Part shown: positions 7,563 through 16,991 of the stretch, one piece after another
How positions within the stretch are numbered: position 1 is the first letter of the stretch
Layout of the letters: each line of letters begins with the position of its first letter
Assembly (NCBI RefSeq): GCF_001514125.1
Contig: NZ_KQ948562.1
Span: forward strand, 44,204-108,203
Length of the DNA: 64,000 nucleotides
Source: Streptomyces longwoodensis
GTDB taxonomy: Bacteria > Actinomycetota > Actinomycetes > Streptomycetales > Streptomycetaceae
Direction: 5' to 3'
The notes under the pieces: model-generated
The model's input: only the letters and a program-made list of their open reading frames with translations
Databases searched by the model: none
Told to the model about the DNA's origin: nothing
Position numbers and translations under genes: made by a program

Positions 7563-7844
7563 CTAGCGGCGCTTCGACTTCCGGTCTTCCTTGACGTGAC
7601 CCCGGAAGGTGCGCGTCGGCGAGAACTCGCCGAGCTTGTGCCCGACCATCGACTCGGTGACGAACACCGGGATGTGGGTCTTGCCGTTGTGCACCGCGAT
7701 CGTGTGCCCGAGCATCGCCGGGATGATCATGGAGCGCCGAGACCAGGTCTTGATGACGTTCTTGGTGCCGGCTTCGTTCTGAGCGTCCACCTTCTTGGCG
7801 AGGTGGTCGTCGACGAAGGGCCCCTTCTTCAAGCTACGAGGCAT
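7563..7844 (-). CDS. rpsS: 30S ribosomal protein S19
   Basis: S19 is a head protein of the small subunit that pairs with S13. The 93-residue product begins MPRSLKKGPFVDDHLAKKVD and has GHKLGEFSPTRTFRGH, the family signature. It starts 12 nt after the rplB stop. Normal length. Confidence 0.98.
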   Translation of the reverse strand: MPRSLKKGPFVDDHLAKKVDAQNEAGTKNVIKTWSRRSMIIPAMLGHTIAVHNGKTHIPVFVTESMVGHKLGEFSPTRTFRGHVKEDRKSKRR

Positions 7845-7856
7845 CTCAACCCGTCC

Positions 7857-8693
7857 TTAGCGCTTCTTGTTCGTCTTGCGGCGGCGGACGATGTACTTGT
7901 TGCTCGCCTTCTTGGGAGAACGAGTACGACCTTCCTTCTGACCCCAGGGGCTGACCGGGTGGCGACCACCGGAGGTCTTGCCCTCACCACCACCGTGGGG
8001 GTGGTCAACCGGGTTCATCGCCACACCGCGAACGGTCGGGCGGACGCCCAGCCAGCGCTTGCGGCCGGCCTTGCCCCAGTTGATGTTGCTCTGCTCGGCG
8101 TTGCCGACCTCGCCGACCGTGGCGCGGCAGCGCTGGTCGACCAGGCGGATCTCACCGGAGGGCATGCGGAGGTGGGCCATCGAGCCCTCCTTCGCGAGCA
8201 GCTGCACGGAGGCACCGGCGGAGCGGGCGAACTTGGCGCCGCCGCCCGGACGAAGCTCCACGGAGTGGATCGTCGTACCGACCGGGATGTTGCGCAGCGC
8301 CAGGTTGTTGCCGGGCTTGATGTCGGCCGAGGGGCCGTTCTCGATCCGGTCGCCCTGGTTGAGGCCCTTGGGGGCCAGGATGTAGCGCTTCTCGCCGTCC
8401 GCGTAGTGCAGGAGCGCGATGCGCGCGGTGCGGTTCGGGTCGTACTCGATGTGCGCGACCTTCGCCGGCACGCCGTCCTTGTCGTGACGACGGAAGTCGA
8501 TCACGCGGTAGGCGCGCTTGTGGCCACCGCCCTGGTGGCGGACGGTCACACGACCGGAATTGTTACGGCCGCCCTTGCTGTGCAGGGGACGGACCAGCGA
8601 CTTCTCCGGCGTGGACCGCGTGACCTCGACGAAGTCGGCGACGCTGGAGCCACGACGGCCCGGAGTCGTCGGCTTGTACTTGCGGATACCCAT
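7857..8693 (-). CDS. rplB: 50S ribosomal protein L2
   Basis: L2 is a core large-subunit protein close to the peptidyl transferase centre. The 278-residue product begins MGIRKYKPTTPGRRGSSVAD and contains GVAMNPVDHPHGGGEGKTSG, which includes the conserved histidine region. Length is standard. It follows rplW after 40 nt. Confidence 0.99.
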   Translation of the reverse strand: MGIRKYKPTTPGRRGSSVADFVEVTRSTPEKSLVRPLHSKGGRNNSGRVTVRHQGGGHKRAYRVIDFRRHDKDGVPAKVAHIEYDPNRTARIALLHYADGEKRYILAPKGLNQGDRIENGPSADIKPGNNLALRNIPVGTTIHSVELRPGGGAKFARSAGASVQLLAKEGSMAHLRMPSGEIRLVDQRCRATVGEVGNAEQSNINWGKAGRKRWLGVRPTVRGVAMNPVDHPHGGGEGKTSGGRHPVSPWGQKEGRTRSPKKASNKYIVRRRKTNKKR

Positions 8694-8733
8694 TTCTCAG
8701 TCCTCGTCCGATATCGAACGATCCGGACCTCCG

Positions 8734-9153
8734 TCAGGAGGTCGGACCGCCGAAGATGTCGATACGGTCGCCCTCGGCGAGGGTCACGATCGCGCGCTTG
8801 GTCGCCGCACGCTGGCCGAAGCCGGTGCGGGTCCGCTTGCGCTTGCCCTGGCGGTTGATCGTGTTGACCCCGGTGACCTTGACCGAGAAGACCGCCTGGA
8901 CGGCCTCCTTGATCTGGGTCTTGTTGGCCCGCGGGTCGACGACGAACGTGTACTTGTTGTCGTCGAGCAGCGCGTAGCTCTTCTCGGACACGACCGGCTT
9001 CAGCAGGACGTCACGGGGGTCCGTGTACGCCTTGCTCGCCGGGGTGACGACGGTGTTCTTGCCCTCGGCGGCGTGGCGGCGCGCCTTGGCGACGCGCGCG
9101 GCCTTGGCGGCCTTCGCCGCCTTGGAGGCAATGCTCGGGTGACGCGTAGCCAT
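8734..9153 (-). CDS. rplW: 50S ribosomal protein L23
   Basis: L23 sits at the exit-tunnel rim and docks trigger factor and SRP. The chosen ATG at 9153 overlaps the rplD stop (TGATG) and gives 139 residues. About 45 residues of Ala/Lys-rich N-terminal extension (MATRHPSIASKAAKAAKAAR) precede the usual domain, which starts near DPRDVLLKPVVSEKSYALLD. The extension is known from streptomycete L23. The longer in-frame start at 9315 would overlap rplD extensively and is rejected. Confidence 0.97.
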   Translation of the reverse strand: MATRHPSIASKAAKAAKAARVAKARRHAAEGKNTVVTPASKAYTDPRDVLLKPVVSEKSYALLDDNKYTFVVDPRANKTQIKEAVQAVFSVKVTGVNTINRQGKRKRTRTGFGQRAATKRAIVTLAEGDRIDIFGGPTS

Positions 9154-9809
9154 CAGGCGTCGCTCCCTTCGGTGTCGTTGGCCTTCGGGCCGGCGACGAA
9201 GGACTCGAGAGCGGCCTGGGTGAAGACCACGTCGTCCGAGACGATCACGTCGTACGTGTTCAGCTGGCCCGGCTCCAGGATGTGGACCTGGGGCAGGTTG
9301 CGGGCGGACAGCCACGCGGCCTCGTCGGCGCGCTCGACGACCAGGAGCAGGTTCTTGCGCTCCGAGATCTTGCCGAACAGGCTCTTCGCGGCCTTGGTGG
9401 ACGGGGTCTCGCCCTCGATCACGCCGGAGACGACGTGGATGCGGTTCGCGCGGGCCCGGTCGGTGAGGGCGTGCCGCAGGGCGGCGGCCTTCATCTTCTT
9501 CGGGGTGCGCTGCGAGTAGTCGCGCGGCACGGGACCGTGCACGACGCCACCACCGGCGAACTGCGGCGCGCGGGTCGAACCCTGGCGGGCGCGGCCGGTG
9601 CCCTTCTGGCGGTACGGCTTCTTGCCGCCACCACGGACTTCACCGCGGGTCTTGGTCTTGTGCGTGCCCTGGCGGGCAGCCGCGTTCTGCGCGACGACGA
9701 CCTGGTGGATCAGCGGGATGCTGACCTTCTCCACGCCGAAGATCTCCGCGGGGAGCTCGACGCTACCGGTCTTCTCGCCGGCAGGCGAAAGGATGTCAAC
9801 AGTGCTCAT
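9153..9809 (-). CDS. rplD: 50S ribosomal protein L4
   Basis: L4 lines the exit tunnel opposite L22 and in Escherichia coli represses its own operon. From ATG at 9809 (MSTVDILSPAGEKTGSVELP) the product has 218 residues and contains the tunnel loop GGGKKPYRQKGTGRARQGST. An upstream in-frame start at 9911 would overlap the rplC 3' end by about 95 nt and is not used. It lies 7 nt after the rplC stop. Confidence 0.97.
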   Translation of the reverse strand: MSTVDILSPAGEKTGSVELPAEIFGVEKVSIPLIHQVVVAQNAAARQGTHKTKTRGEVRGGGKKPYRQKGTGRARQGSTRAPQFAGGGVVHGPVPRDYSQRTPKKMKAAALRHALTDRARANRIHVVSGVIEGETPSTKAAKSLFGKISERKNLLLVVERADEAAWLSARNLPQVHILEPGQLNTYDVIVSDDVVFTQAALESFVAGPKANDTEGSDA

Positions 9810-9816
9810 CGGTACC

Positions 9817-10461
9817 TCAGGCCCCCTTGGCCGCGGTGCGGACCAGGACGAGGCCGCCGTTCGGACCGGGAACCGCGCCCTTGATGAGCAGCAGACCCTT
9901 CTCCGCGTCAACGGCGTGGACGGTCAGGTTCTGGGTGGTGACGCGCTCGTTGCCCATGCGACCCGCCATGCGGAGGCCCTTGAACACACGGCCCGGGGTG
10001 GCGCAGCCACCGATGGAACCGGGCGAGCGGTGCTTGCGCTGGGTGCCGTGTCCGGCGCCGAGGCCCTTGAAGTTGTGACGCTTCATGACGCCGGCGAAGC
10101 CCTTGCCCTTGCTCTTGCCGGTCACGTCGACCTTGATGCCGGCCTCGAACACCTCGGCGGTGATCTCCTGGCCGAGGGTGTACTCGCTGGCGTCAGCGGT
10201 ACGGATCTCGACGAGGTGGCGGCGGGGAGTGACGTCGGCCTTGGCGAAGTGGCCCTTGAGGGGCTTGTTCACCTTGCGCGGGTCGATCTCGCCGAACGCG
10301 ATCTGGACGGACTCGTAGCCGTCGACGTCGTTCGTGCGGACCTGGGTGACGACGTTGGGGCCGGCCTTGACGACGGTGACCGGAACAACGCGGTTGTTCT
10401 CGTCCCACACCTGCGTCATGCCGAGCTTCTCGCCCAGGATGCCCTTGATCTGCTTAGCCAT
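9817..10461 (-). CDS. rplC: 50S ribosomal protein L3
   Basis: L3 has a long loop that reaches toward the peptidyl transferase centre. The 214-residue product begins MAKQIKGILGEKLGMTQVWD and has GVMKRHNFKGLGAGHGTQRK, the family signature, then HRSPGSIGGCATPGRVFKGL. It follows rpsJ after 17 nt. Confidence 0.98.
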   Translation of the reverse strand: MAKQIKGILGEKLGMTQVWDENNRVVPVTVVKAGPNVVTQVRTNDVDGYESVQIAFGEIDPRKVNKPLKGHFAKADVTPRRHLVEIRTADASEYTLGQEITAEVFEAGIKVDVTGKSKGKGFAGVMKRHNFKGLGAGHGTQRKHRSPGSIGGCATPGRVFKGLRMAGRMGNERVTTQNLTVHAVDAEKGLLLIKGAVPGPNGGLVLVRTAAKGA

Positions 10462-10478
10462 CGTTCAGATCACCGGCC

Positions 10479-10787
10479 TCAGAGCTTGATCTCGATGTCG
10501 ACACCGGCCGGGAGGTCGAGTCGCATCAGAGAGTCAACGGTCTTGGGGGTCGGGTCGAGGATGTCGATCAGGCGCTTGTGCGTGCGCATCTCGAAGTGCT
10601 CGCGCGAGTCCTTGTACTTGTGCGGCGACTTGATGACGCAGTACACGTTCTTCTCAGTGGGCAGCGGCACCGGGCCCGCGACCGACGCACCGGTACGGGT
10701 CACCGTCTCGACGATCTTCTTCGCCGAGGAGTCGATGACCTCGTGGTCGTAGGCCTTGAGCCGGATGCGGATCTTCTGTCCCGCCAT
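10479..10787 (-). CDS. rpsJ: 30S ribosomal protein S10 (NusE)
   Basis: S10 is a head protein of the small subunit. As NusE it also joins NusB in antitermination and links RNA polymerase-bound NusG to the ribosome. The 102-residue product begins MAGQKIRIRLKAYDHEVIDS and contains the loop region GPVPLPTEKNVYCVIKSPH, then FEMRTHKRLIDI. First gene of the cluster, with a leader of about 375 nt from a likely promoter at 11168-11195. NusG is also encoded in this window. Confidence 0.98.
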   Translation of the reverse strand: MAGQKIRIRLKAYDHEVIDSSAKKIVETVTRTGASVAGPVPLPTEKNVYCVIKSPHKYKDSREHFEMRTHKRLIDILDPTPKTVDSLMRLDLPAGVDIEIKL

Positions 10788-10847
10788 GGCTACTCAGTAG
10801 TCCTGTCTCTTCTTACGCTCCGGAACCCGGTGGTTCCGCCTTCTCCT

Positions 10848-10872
10848 CCGACCCACGCGGTCGGGCGTGTCG
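10848..10872 (-). promoter_or_regulatory. rpsJ leader hairpin element, shared with rpsL leader
   Basis: On the transcribed strand this 25-nt element contains CCGACC and GGTCGG arms around a 5-nt loop. The same 25 nt occur at 16791-16815 before rpsL with a single base change. The two operons otherwise have unrelated leaders, so retention of this block implies function. A shared regulator or antitermination factor of ribosomal operons is an inference. Confidence 0.65.
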
Positions 10873-11167
10873 CGCTCCCGCTGACACAGATGTCCCTTGT
10901 TCGAACATCCCTGCGGGGAATGCACACGGCCCTTCCGGAACCGCAGACCGGGGGCGAAGGCCCACCGGGCGCCTGGCCGGTGCCGCACTGCACTTCCCGG
11001 AAGATTCCCGTACGTCCGCCCCAGCGCTGCCATGTGGCAGTTAGGGCGACGAGTACTGTGGGACTCGCTTCCGGTCCCCCCGGCGGGAGGCGCACAGCAT
11101 CAACACTCGACCGAGCAACTCGGACAGTCTGCCACACGGGACGGGGGCCTGGCCAATCGAGCCGGAG

Positions 11168-11195
11168 AGAATACCCCGCGAGTGACGTACGTCAA
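11168..11195 (-). promoter_or_regulatory. Likely promoter of the S10-spc cluster
   Basis: The transcribed strand reads TTGACG (11195-11190), a 16-nt spacer, then TATTCT (11173-11168), close to the consensus of the principal streptomycete sigma factor (HrdB). It lies upstream of rpsJ with no gene between, so it would give a leader of about 375 nt. No start site has been mapped here. Confidence 0.65.
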
Positions 11196-11224
11196 ACACA
11201 AGGCCGGGCGCACGCCGCCCGGCC

Positions 11225-11659
11225 TCACGCGTGGCGCACGGCTCCCGGGCGGCTGCCCTCGAAGGCCTCCAGGAAGTCCCGCACGACGTCGCGGGAGAAC
11301 GGGTCCGTGTCCGGGTCCGCCGGCGTCACCACGCTGACCGCGTAGAGGACCTCCCCGAGCGGCTGGCGATGGGCCCGGTAGAAGACGGCGTAGGCACCCC
11401 GTCCCGCGGCGTCCGGACCGTGGCCGGCACCCTCCCGGGCGTCCTCCCCCGGTCGGCTCGGGGAGAACGTGACGGCCGACGGCCGGCCCTCCTCCCCGGG
11501 CTCCGGCAGGTACCAGTCGCCGAGCGCCTCCGGCGGCAGCGGCTCCCCGTCCACGTGCAGTCCGGGCCAGCGCTGCTGGGCGCGGCGGACGAAGCGGAAC
11601 ATGGCGTGGAACAGCGACGAGTCCGCGACGAAGTCCGTCGCGTAGCCGGTCGGCAACAT
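11225..11659 (-). CDS. Conserved-looking protein of unknown function, 144 aa
   Basis: I do not recognise this family. The 144-residue product begins MLPTGYATDFVADSSLFHAM and has plausible globular composition, including FRFVRRAQQRWPGLHVDGEP and ALGDWYLPEP, with a Gly/Ala-rich middle. No signal peptide, membrane segment or cysteine motif was seen. The ATG is preceded by GGAGG 4 nt upstream. It lies just upstream of the rpsJ promoter in the same orientation. A competing frame on the other strand is less protein-like. Confidence 0.6.
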   Translation of the reverse strand: MLPTGYATDFVADSSLFHAMFRFVRRAQQRWPGLHVDGEPLPPEALGDWYLPEPGEEGRPSAVTFSPSRPGEDAREGAGHGPDAAGRGAYAVFYRAHRQPLGEVLYAVSVVTPADPDTDPFSRDVVRDFLEAFEGSRPGAVRHA

Positions 11660-11811
11660 CTGTCCTCCGTGCCGTGGATGCCGTCGTGCGGGTGCGGTGG
11701 GGCGGCCTCGGCCGCCGCCGGACCCCCGTCAGCCTAGAGATCCGGCCCCTCCCCCGGGTGCCGCACCGCCGATTCCGCCCGCTCCTCGGCGCGCCGGGTT
11801 GACGCGGCGGC

Positions 11812-12162
11812 TCAAGAACTCCCCCAGGAGCGCCGGCCGGCGCCCCCGCGTCCCTGGCCCGCCGAGCGCGTCCCGGAGGGCGTACGGGGCCGACGCGGGG
11901 CGACAGGGCCCCGTCCCGTGCGACGGCCGACGGCCAGGCTCAGCGCGCCCGCCCCGAGCCCGATCAGGCCGAGCCGCACGCACCACTGCCCGGCCAGCCC
12001 GTGCCCGCACAGCGGCTCCACCGCGAGCAGGGCCGTGCCCAGCGGGAAGCTGGCCACGACGACGGCCAGCACCAGCGGGAAGGGCGGCTCCGTGGTCAGG
12101 GTGAGCAGGGAGCCGGCCAGCACGACGACGACGGCGACGACGACAAGCACGGCGGTGTCCAT
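11812..12162 (-). CDS. Small membrane protein of unknown function
   Basis: The 116-residue product begins MDTAVLVVVAVVVVLAGSLL and has three or so hydrophobic segments (residues about 4-20, 29-48 and 60-80), then a basic Arg/Gly-rich tail of about 35 residues. It resembles no family I can name. The ATG at 12162 is preceded by GGTGGAGG; the frame continues upstream to 12291, but that part has no better ribosome-binding site. The basic tail would be cytoplasmic. Confidence 0.5.
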   Translation of the reverse strand: MDTAVLVVVAVVVVLAGSLLTLTTEPPFPLVLAVVVASFPLGTALLAVEPLCGHGLAGQWCVRLGLIGLGAGALSLAVGRRTGRGPVAPRRPRTPSGTRSAGQGRGGAGRRSWGSS

Positions 12163-12297
12163 GCCTCCACCCTTACGGGCGTCGACGCGCCGGGCGTCCG
12201 CCAGGAGCACGAACGGCGCCTGGGCCCCGGGACGGACTCGGTGTCCCCCCTGAGGACTACACGGCCCCGCCCGGCGGCTGTGCCGGGGCATGCGAAA

Positions 12298-12326
12298 GGG
12301 CCCGTACGAACGAGTCGTACGGGCCC
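12298..12326 (-). terminator. Intrinsic terminator after tuf
   Basis: Perfect 12-bp arms (12298-12309 and 12315-12326) enclose a 5-nt loop, about 56 nt after the tuf stop, followed on the transcript by TTTCG. This closes the str operon. Confidence 0.85.
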
Positions 12327-12382
12327 CCTCAGATGCTCGCAGCTGGAGCTACCGGGTCATCGGACCCAAGCAAGCGGAGTGC

Positions 12383-13576
<1,194 letters not shown>

Positions 13577-13654
13577 TGGGGTCCTCCTGGGAGTGGTTCT
13601 GGTACGCCTTACTTCATCGGCGCCAGGTGATCTTTGCTGTTAAGTCCCGGGCCC

Positions 13655-13687
13655 CGGGGCAAACACCTTTTTCGGGCGTTTGCCCCG
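13655..13687 (-). promoter_or_regulatory. Hairpin in the fusA-tuf gap
   Basis: Perfect 10-bp arms (13655-13664 and 13678-13687) lie about 45 nt after fusA. On the transcript the loop side carries an A-run rather than a T-run following the stem, so it is not a classic terminator. It may attenuate read-through from fusA or mark the tuf regulatory region. Function is inferred from position. Confidence 0.55.
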
Positions 13688-13729
13688 CGAGGCTCCGGGG
13701 TCAAGCCTAAGGCGTCGGAACGCGGTGCG

Positions 13730-15856
13730 TTACTCGCCCTTGGCCTTCGCGATGATCTCCTCGGCGACGTTCCGCGGAACCTCGGCGTAGGAGTCGAACT
13801 GCATGGAGTAGCTGGCGCGGCCGGACGTCTTGCTGCGCAGGTCGCCGACGTAACCGAACATCTCCGAGAGGGGCACGAGACCCTTCACGACGCGGGCACC
13901 GGCCCGCTCCTCCATGGCCTGGATCTGGCCACGGCGGGAGTTGATGTCGCCGATGACGTCACCCATGTAGTCCTCGGGCGTGGTGACCTCGACGGCCATC
14001 ATCGGCTCGAGCAGCACGGGGCTGGCCTTGCGCGCGGCCTCCTTGAAGGCCTGCGAGCCGGCGATCTTGAACGCGAGCTCGGAGGAGTCCACCTCGTGGT
14101 AGGCACCGTCGAGCAGCGTGACGCGTACGCCGGTCATCTCGTAGCCCGCGAGGATGCCGAACTGCATGGCCTCCTGGGCGCCGGCGTCGACCGAAGGGAT
14201 GTACTCCTTCGGGATGCGACCACCGGTCACCTTGTTCACGAACTCGTACGAGGTGTCGCCGCTCTCGATCGGCTCGACCGCGATGATGACCCGACCGAAC
14301 TGACCGGTACCACCGGTCTGCTTCTTGTGGGTGTACTCGACCTTCTCCACAGCCTTGCGGATGGTCTCGCGGTACGCGACCTGCGGCTTGCCGACGTTGG
14401 CCTCGACCTTGAACTCACGGCGCATGCGGTCGACCAGCACCTCGAGGTGCAGCTCGCCCATACCGCCGATGATGGTCTGGCCGGTCTCCTCGTTGGTGGA
14501 GACCTGGAAGGACGGGTCCTCCTCGGCCAGGCGCTGGATCGCGACGCCCAGCTTCTCCTGGTCGCCCTTCGACTTGGGCTCGATGGCGACCTGGATCACC
14601 GGCGCCGGGAAGTCCATGGACTCCAGGATCACCGGGGACTTCTCGTCGGACAGCGTCTCACCGGTGGTGGTCTGCTTCAGGCCCATGACGGCGACGATGT
14701 CGCCGGCGCCCACCGACTCGATCTCCTCACGCTTGTTGGCGTGCATCCGGTAGATCTTGCCGATGCGCTCCTTGCGGCCCTTGACGGAGTTCAGCACCGA
14801 GGTGCCGGACTGCAGGCGGCCGGAGTACACGCGGACGAAGGTGAGCTTGCCCAGGTGCGGGTCGCTCATGATCTTGAACGCCAGCGCGGAGAGCGGCTCG
14901 TCGTCCGAGGGCTTGCGCTTGATGACCGTCTCCGGGTCCTTGACGTCGTGGCCCTCGATGGCCTCGATGTCGACCGGGGACGGCAGGTAGCGCACGACAG
15001 CGTCGAGCAGGGGCTGGACGCCCTTGTTCTTGAACGCGGTGCCGCAGAACACCGGGGTCACGGTGGTGCCGGTGCCCTTGCCGGACGCGATGGTGATACG
15101 ACGGACCGCGGCGTACAGCTGCTCCTCGGTGGGCTCCTCGCCCTCCAGGTACAGCTCCATGATCTCTTCGTCGTTCTCGGCGACGGCCTCGACCAGCTTG
15201 GCGCGCCATTCCTCGGCGGCCTCGGTGTGCGTGGCCGGGATGTCGACGATGTCGTACATCTCGCCCTTGGTCGCCTCGGCGGACCAGACCAGGGCCTTCA
15301 TCTTCACCAGGTCGACGACGCCCTTGAAGTCCGCCTCGGCGCCGATCGGCAGCTGCATGACGAGCGGCTGGGCGCCCAGGCGGTCGGTGATCATGTCGAC
15401 GCAGCGGTGGAACTCGGCACCGGTGCGGTCCAGCTTGTTGACGAAGCAGATCCGCGGAACGCCGTAGCGGTCCGCCTGGCGCCACACCGTCTCGGACTGG
15501 GGCTCTACGCCGGCGACGCCGTCGAACACCGTGACAGCACCGTCGAGCACGCGCAGGGAGCGCTCCACCTCGACGGTGAAGTCCACGTGGCCCGGCGTGT
15601 CGATGATGTTGATGGTGTGGTCGACGTCTTCCAGCGACCAGTGACAGGTGGTGGCAGCAGAGGTGATCGTGATGCCACGCTCCTGCTCCTGCTCCATCCA
15701 GTCCATGGTGGCGGCGCCGTCGTGGACCTCACCGATCTTGTAGGACACACCGGTGTAGAACAGGATCCGCTCGGTGGTGGTCGTCTTGCCCGCGTCGATG
15801 TGGGCCATGATGCCGATGTTGCGCACCTTGGCCAGGTCAAGCGAAGTGGTAGCCAT
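13730..15856 (-). CDS. fusA: Elongation factor G
   Basis: EF-G is the GTPase that drives translocation and, with RRF, ribosome recycling. The 708-residue product has AHIDAGKT (18-25), the G2 stretch RGITITSAATT, DTPGHVDF and NKLD, followed by domains II-V ending SYSMQFDSYAEVPRNVAEEI. Normal length. It follows rpsG after 39 nt and has a GAGAGAAGA-type ribosome-binding site before the ATG. Confidence 0.99.
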   Translation of the reverse strand: MATTSLDLAKVRNIGIMAHIDAGKTTTTERILFYTGVSYKIGEVHDGAATMDWMEQEQERGITITSAATTCHWSLEDVDHTINIIDTPGHVDFTVEVERSLRVLDGAVTVFDGVAGVEPQSETVWRQADRYGVPRICFVNKLDRTGAEFHRCVDMITDRLGAQPLVMQLPIGAEADFKGVVDLVKMKALVWSAEATKGEMYDIVDIPATHTEAAEEWRAKLVEAVAENDEEIMELYLEGEEPTEEQLYAAVRRITIASGKGTGTTVTPVFCGTAFKNKGVQPLLDAVVRYLPSPVDIEAIEGHDVKDPETVIKRKPSDDEPLSALAFKIMSDPHLGKLTFVRVYSGRLQSGTSVLNSVKGRKERIGKIYRMHANKREEIESVGAGDIVAVMGLKQTTTGETLSDEKSPVILESMDFPAPVIQVAIEPKSKGDQEKLGVAIQRLAEEDPSFQVSTNEETGQTIIGGMGELHLEVLVDRMRREFKVEANVGKPQVAYRETIRKAVEKVEYTHKKQTGGTGQFGRVIIAVEPIESGDTSYEFVNKVTGGRIPKEYIPSVDAGAQEAMQFGILAGYEMTGVRVTLLDGAYHEVDSSELAFKIAGSQAFKEAARKASPVLLEPMMAVEVTTPEDYMGDVIGDINSRRGQIQAMEERAGARVVKGLVPLSEMFGYVGDLRSKTSGRASYSMQFDSYAEVPRNVAEEIIAKAKGE

Positions 15857-15895
15857 AAGGCTTCAGTCTTCTCTCGGTCTCGATGTGGGTTGCGA

Positions 15896-16366
15896 CTACC
15901 AGCGGTAGTGCGCGAAGGCCTTGTTGGACTCGGCCATCTTGTGCGTGTCCTCGCGCTTCTTCACAGCGGCACCCAGGCCGTTGCTGGCGTCGAGGAGCTC
16001 GTTCAGCAGACGCTCGGTCATGGTCTTCTCGCGACGGGCGCGGGAGTAACCGACGAGCCAGCGCAGCGCCAGGGTGTTGGCACGACCGGGCTTGACCTCG
16101 ATCGGGACCTGGTAGGTGGCGCCACCGACACGGCGGGACTTGACCTCGATGGTCGGCTTGATGTTCTCGAGCGCGCGCTTGAGCGTGATGACCGGGTCGT
16201 TGCCGGTCTTCTCGCGCAGGCCCTCCATGGCGCCGTAGACGATGCGCTCGGCGGTGGAGCGCTTGCCGTTCAGCAGCACCTTGTTGATGAGGGAGGTCAC
16301 CAGAGGAGAACCGTAGACCGGGTCGATGATGACCGGGCGCTTCGGGGCGGGGCCCTTACGAGGCAT
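15896..16366 (-). CDS. rpsG: 30S ribosomal protein S7
   Basis: S7 nucleates assembly of the small-subunit head and represses the str operon in Escherichia coli. The 156-residue product begins MPRKGPAPKRPVIIDPVYGS and contains TYQVPIEVKPGRANTLALRW. It starts 2 nt after the rpsL stop. Normal length. Confidence 0.98.
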   Translation of the reverse strand: MPRKGPAPKRPVIIDPVYGSPLVTSLINKVLLNGKRSTAERIVYGAMEGLREKTGNDPVITLKRALENIKPTIEVKSRRVGGATYQVPIEVKPGRANTLALRWLVGYSRARREKTMTERLLNELLDASNGLGAAVKKREDTHKMAESNKAFAHYRW

Positions 16367-16368
16367 TC

Positions 16369-16740
16369 TTACTTCTCCTTCTTGGCGCCGTAACGGCTGC
16401 GAGCCTGCTTGCGGTTCTTGACACCCTGGGTGTCGAGCGAGCCGCGGATGATCTTGTAGCGAACACCCGGCAGGTCCTTCACACGGCCGCCGCGCACGAG
16501 CACGATGGAGTGCTCCTGCAGGTTGTGTCCCTCACCCGGAATGTAAGCGGTGACCTCGATCCCGCTGGTCAGACGCACACGCGCGACCTTACGCAGGGCC
16601 GAGTTCGGCTTCTTCGGGGTGGTCGTGAACACACGCGTGCAGACGCCCCGACGCTGAGGGGAACCCTCGAGTGCGGGCGTCTTGTTCTTCTCGACCTTGT
16701 CCTGCCGGCCCTTGCGGACCAGCTGCTGGATCGTAGGCAC
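16369..16740 (-). CDS. rpsL: 30S ribosomal protein S12
   Basis: S12 lies in the decoding centre and controls accuracy. The start is GTG at 16740 with GGAGAAGTA upstream, giving 123 residues (MPTIQQLVRKGRQDKVEKNK). Positions altered in streptomycin-resistant or antibiotic-overproducing streptomycetes are wild type here: K43 (in TPKKPNSALRK), R86, K88 and P91 (in GGRVKDLPGVRY). The longer frame beginning at 16953 enters the leader and promoter and is rejected. First gene of the str operon. Confidence 0.98.
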   Translation of the reverse strand: MPTIQQLVRKGRQDKVEKNKTPALEGSPQRRGVCTRVFTTTPKKPNSALRKVARVRLTSGIEVTAYIPGEGHNLQEHSIVLVRGGRVKDLPGVRYKIIRGSLDTQGVKNRKQARSRYGAKKEK

Positions 16741-16790
16741 TACTTCTCCGGTTTCTGTGTGCCGATGGGTACAGCTAACCTGGAACGTCG

Positions 16791-16815
16791 CCGACCCACG
16801 CGGTCGGGTGTGTCG
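16791..16815 (-). promoter_or_regulatory. rpsL leader hairpin element, shared with rpsJ leader
   Basis: This is the second copy of the element at 10848-10872: 24 of 25 bases match, including CCGACC/GGTCGG arms around a 5-nt loop. It lies about 50 nt upstream of the rpsL start and about 125 nt downstream of the likely promoter. Confidence 0.65.
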
Positions 16816-16937
16816 AATCCCGCGGACCCCCGCCACCGGGGTGGAGGAAAGCGCGGATTGCGGTGGCCGCTCAGGGACCCCGTGTGCGGTTCGAAGGCAC
16901 GCACAAGGGCCAGGGCACACCCCAGGCACAAGGTCTG

Positions 16938-16966
16938 AGCGTACCCAGCGCACGTACTCCGGTCAA
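16938..16966 (-). promoter_or_regulatory. Likely str operon promoter
   Basis: The transcribed strand has TTGACC (16966-16961), a 17-nt spacer, and TACGCT (16943-16938), a good principal-sigma match. A transcript from here would have a leader of about 190 nt. It lies in the gap between the rpsL start and the 3' end of the glycosyltransferase gene. Confidence 0.65.
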
Positions 16967-16991
16967 AACAGAAACCGGAGAGCCCGCCTCC

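Larger units (their letters stand above)
10788..11224 (-). other. rpsJ leader and intergenic region
   Basis: This 437-nt stretch has no credible gene. From the rpsJ start upward it holds a purine-rich ribosome-binding region, a small hairpin (arms 10821-10827 and 10832-10838), the 25-nt element shared with the rpsL leader (10848-10872), about 290 nt with no clear feature, and a promoter-like pair at 11168-11195. Several short frames cross it, but none resembles a protein. Confidence 0.6.

Noticed and set aside
13634..16393. Open frame of 919 codons on the plus strand opposite fusA and rpsG
   Set aside because: Shadow of certain genes, with repetitive low-information composition.
16369..16740. 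Streptomycin-resistance alteration in rpsL
   Set aside because: K43, R86, K88 and P91 are all wild type.
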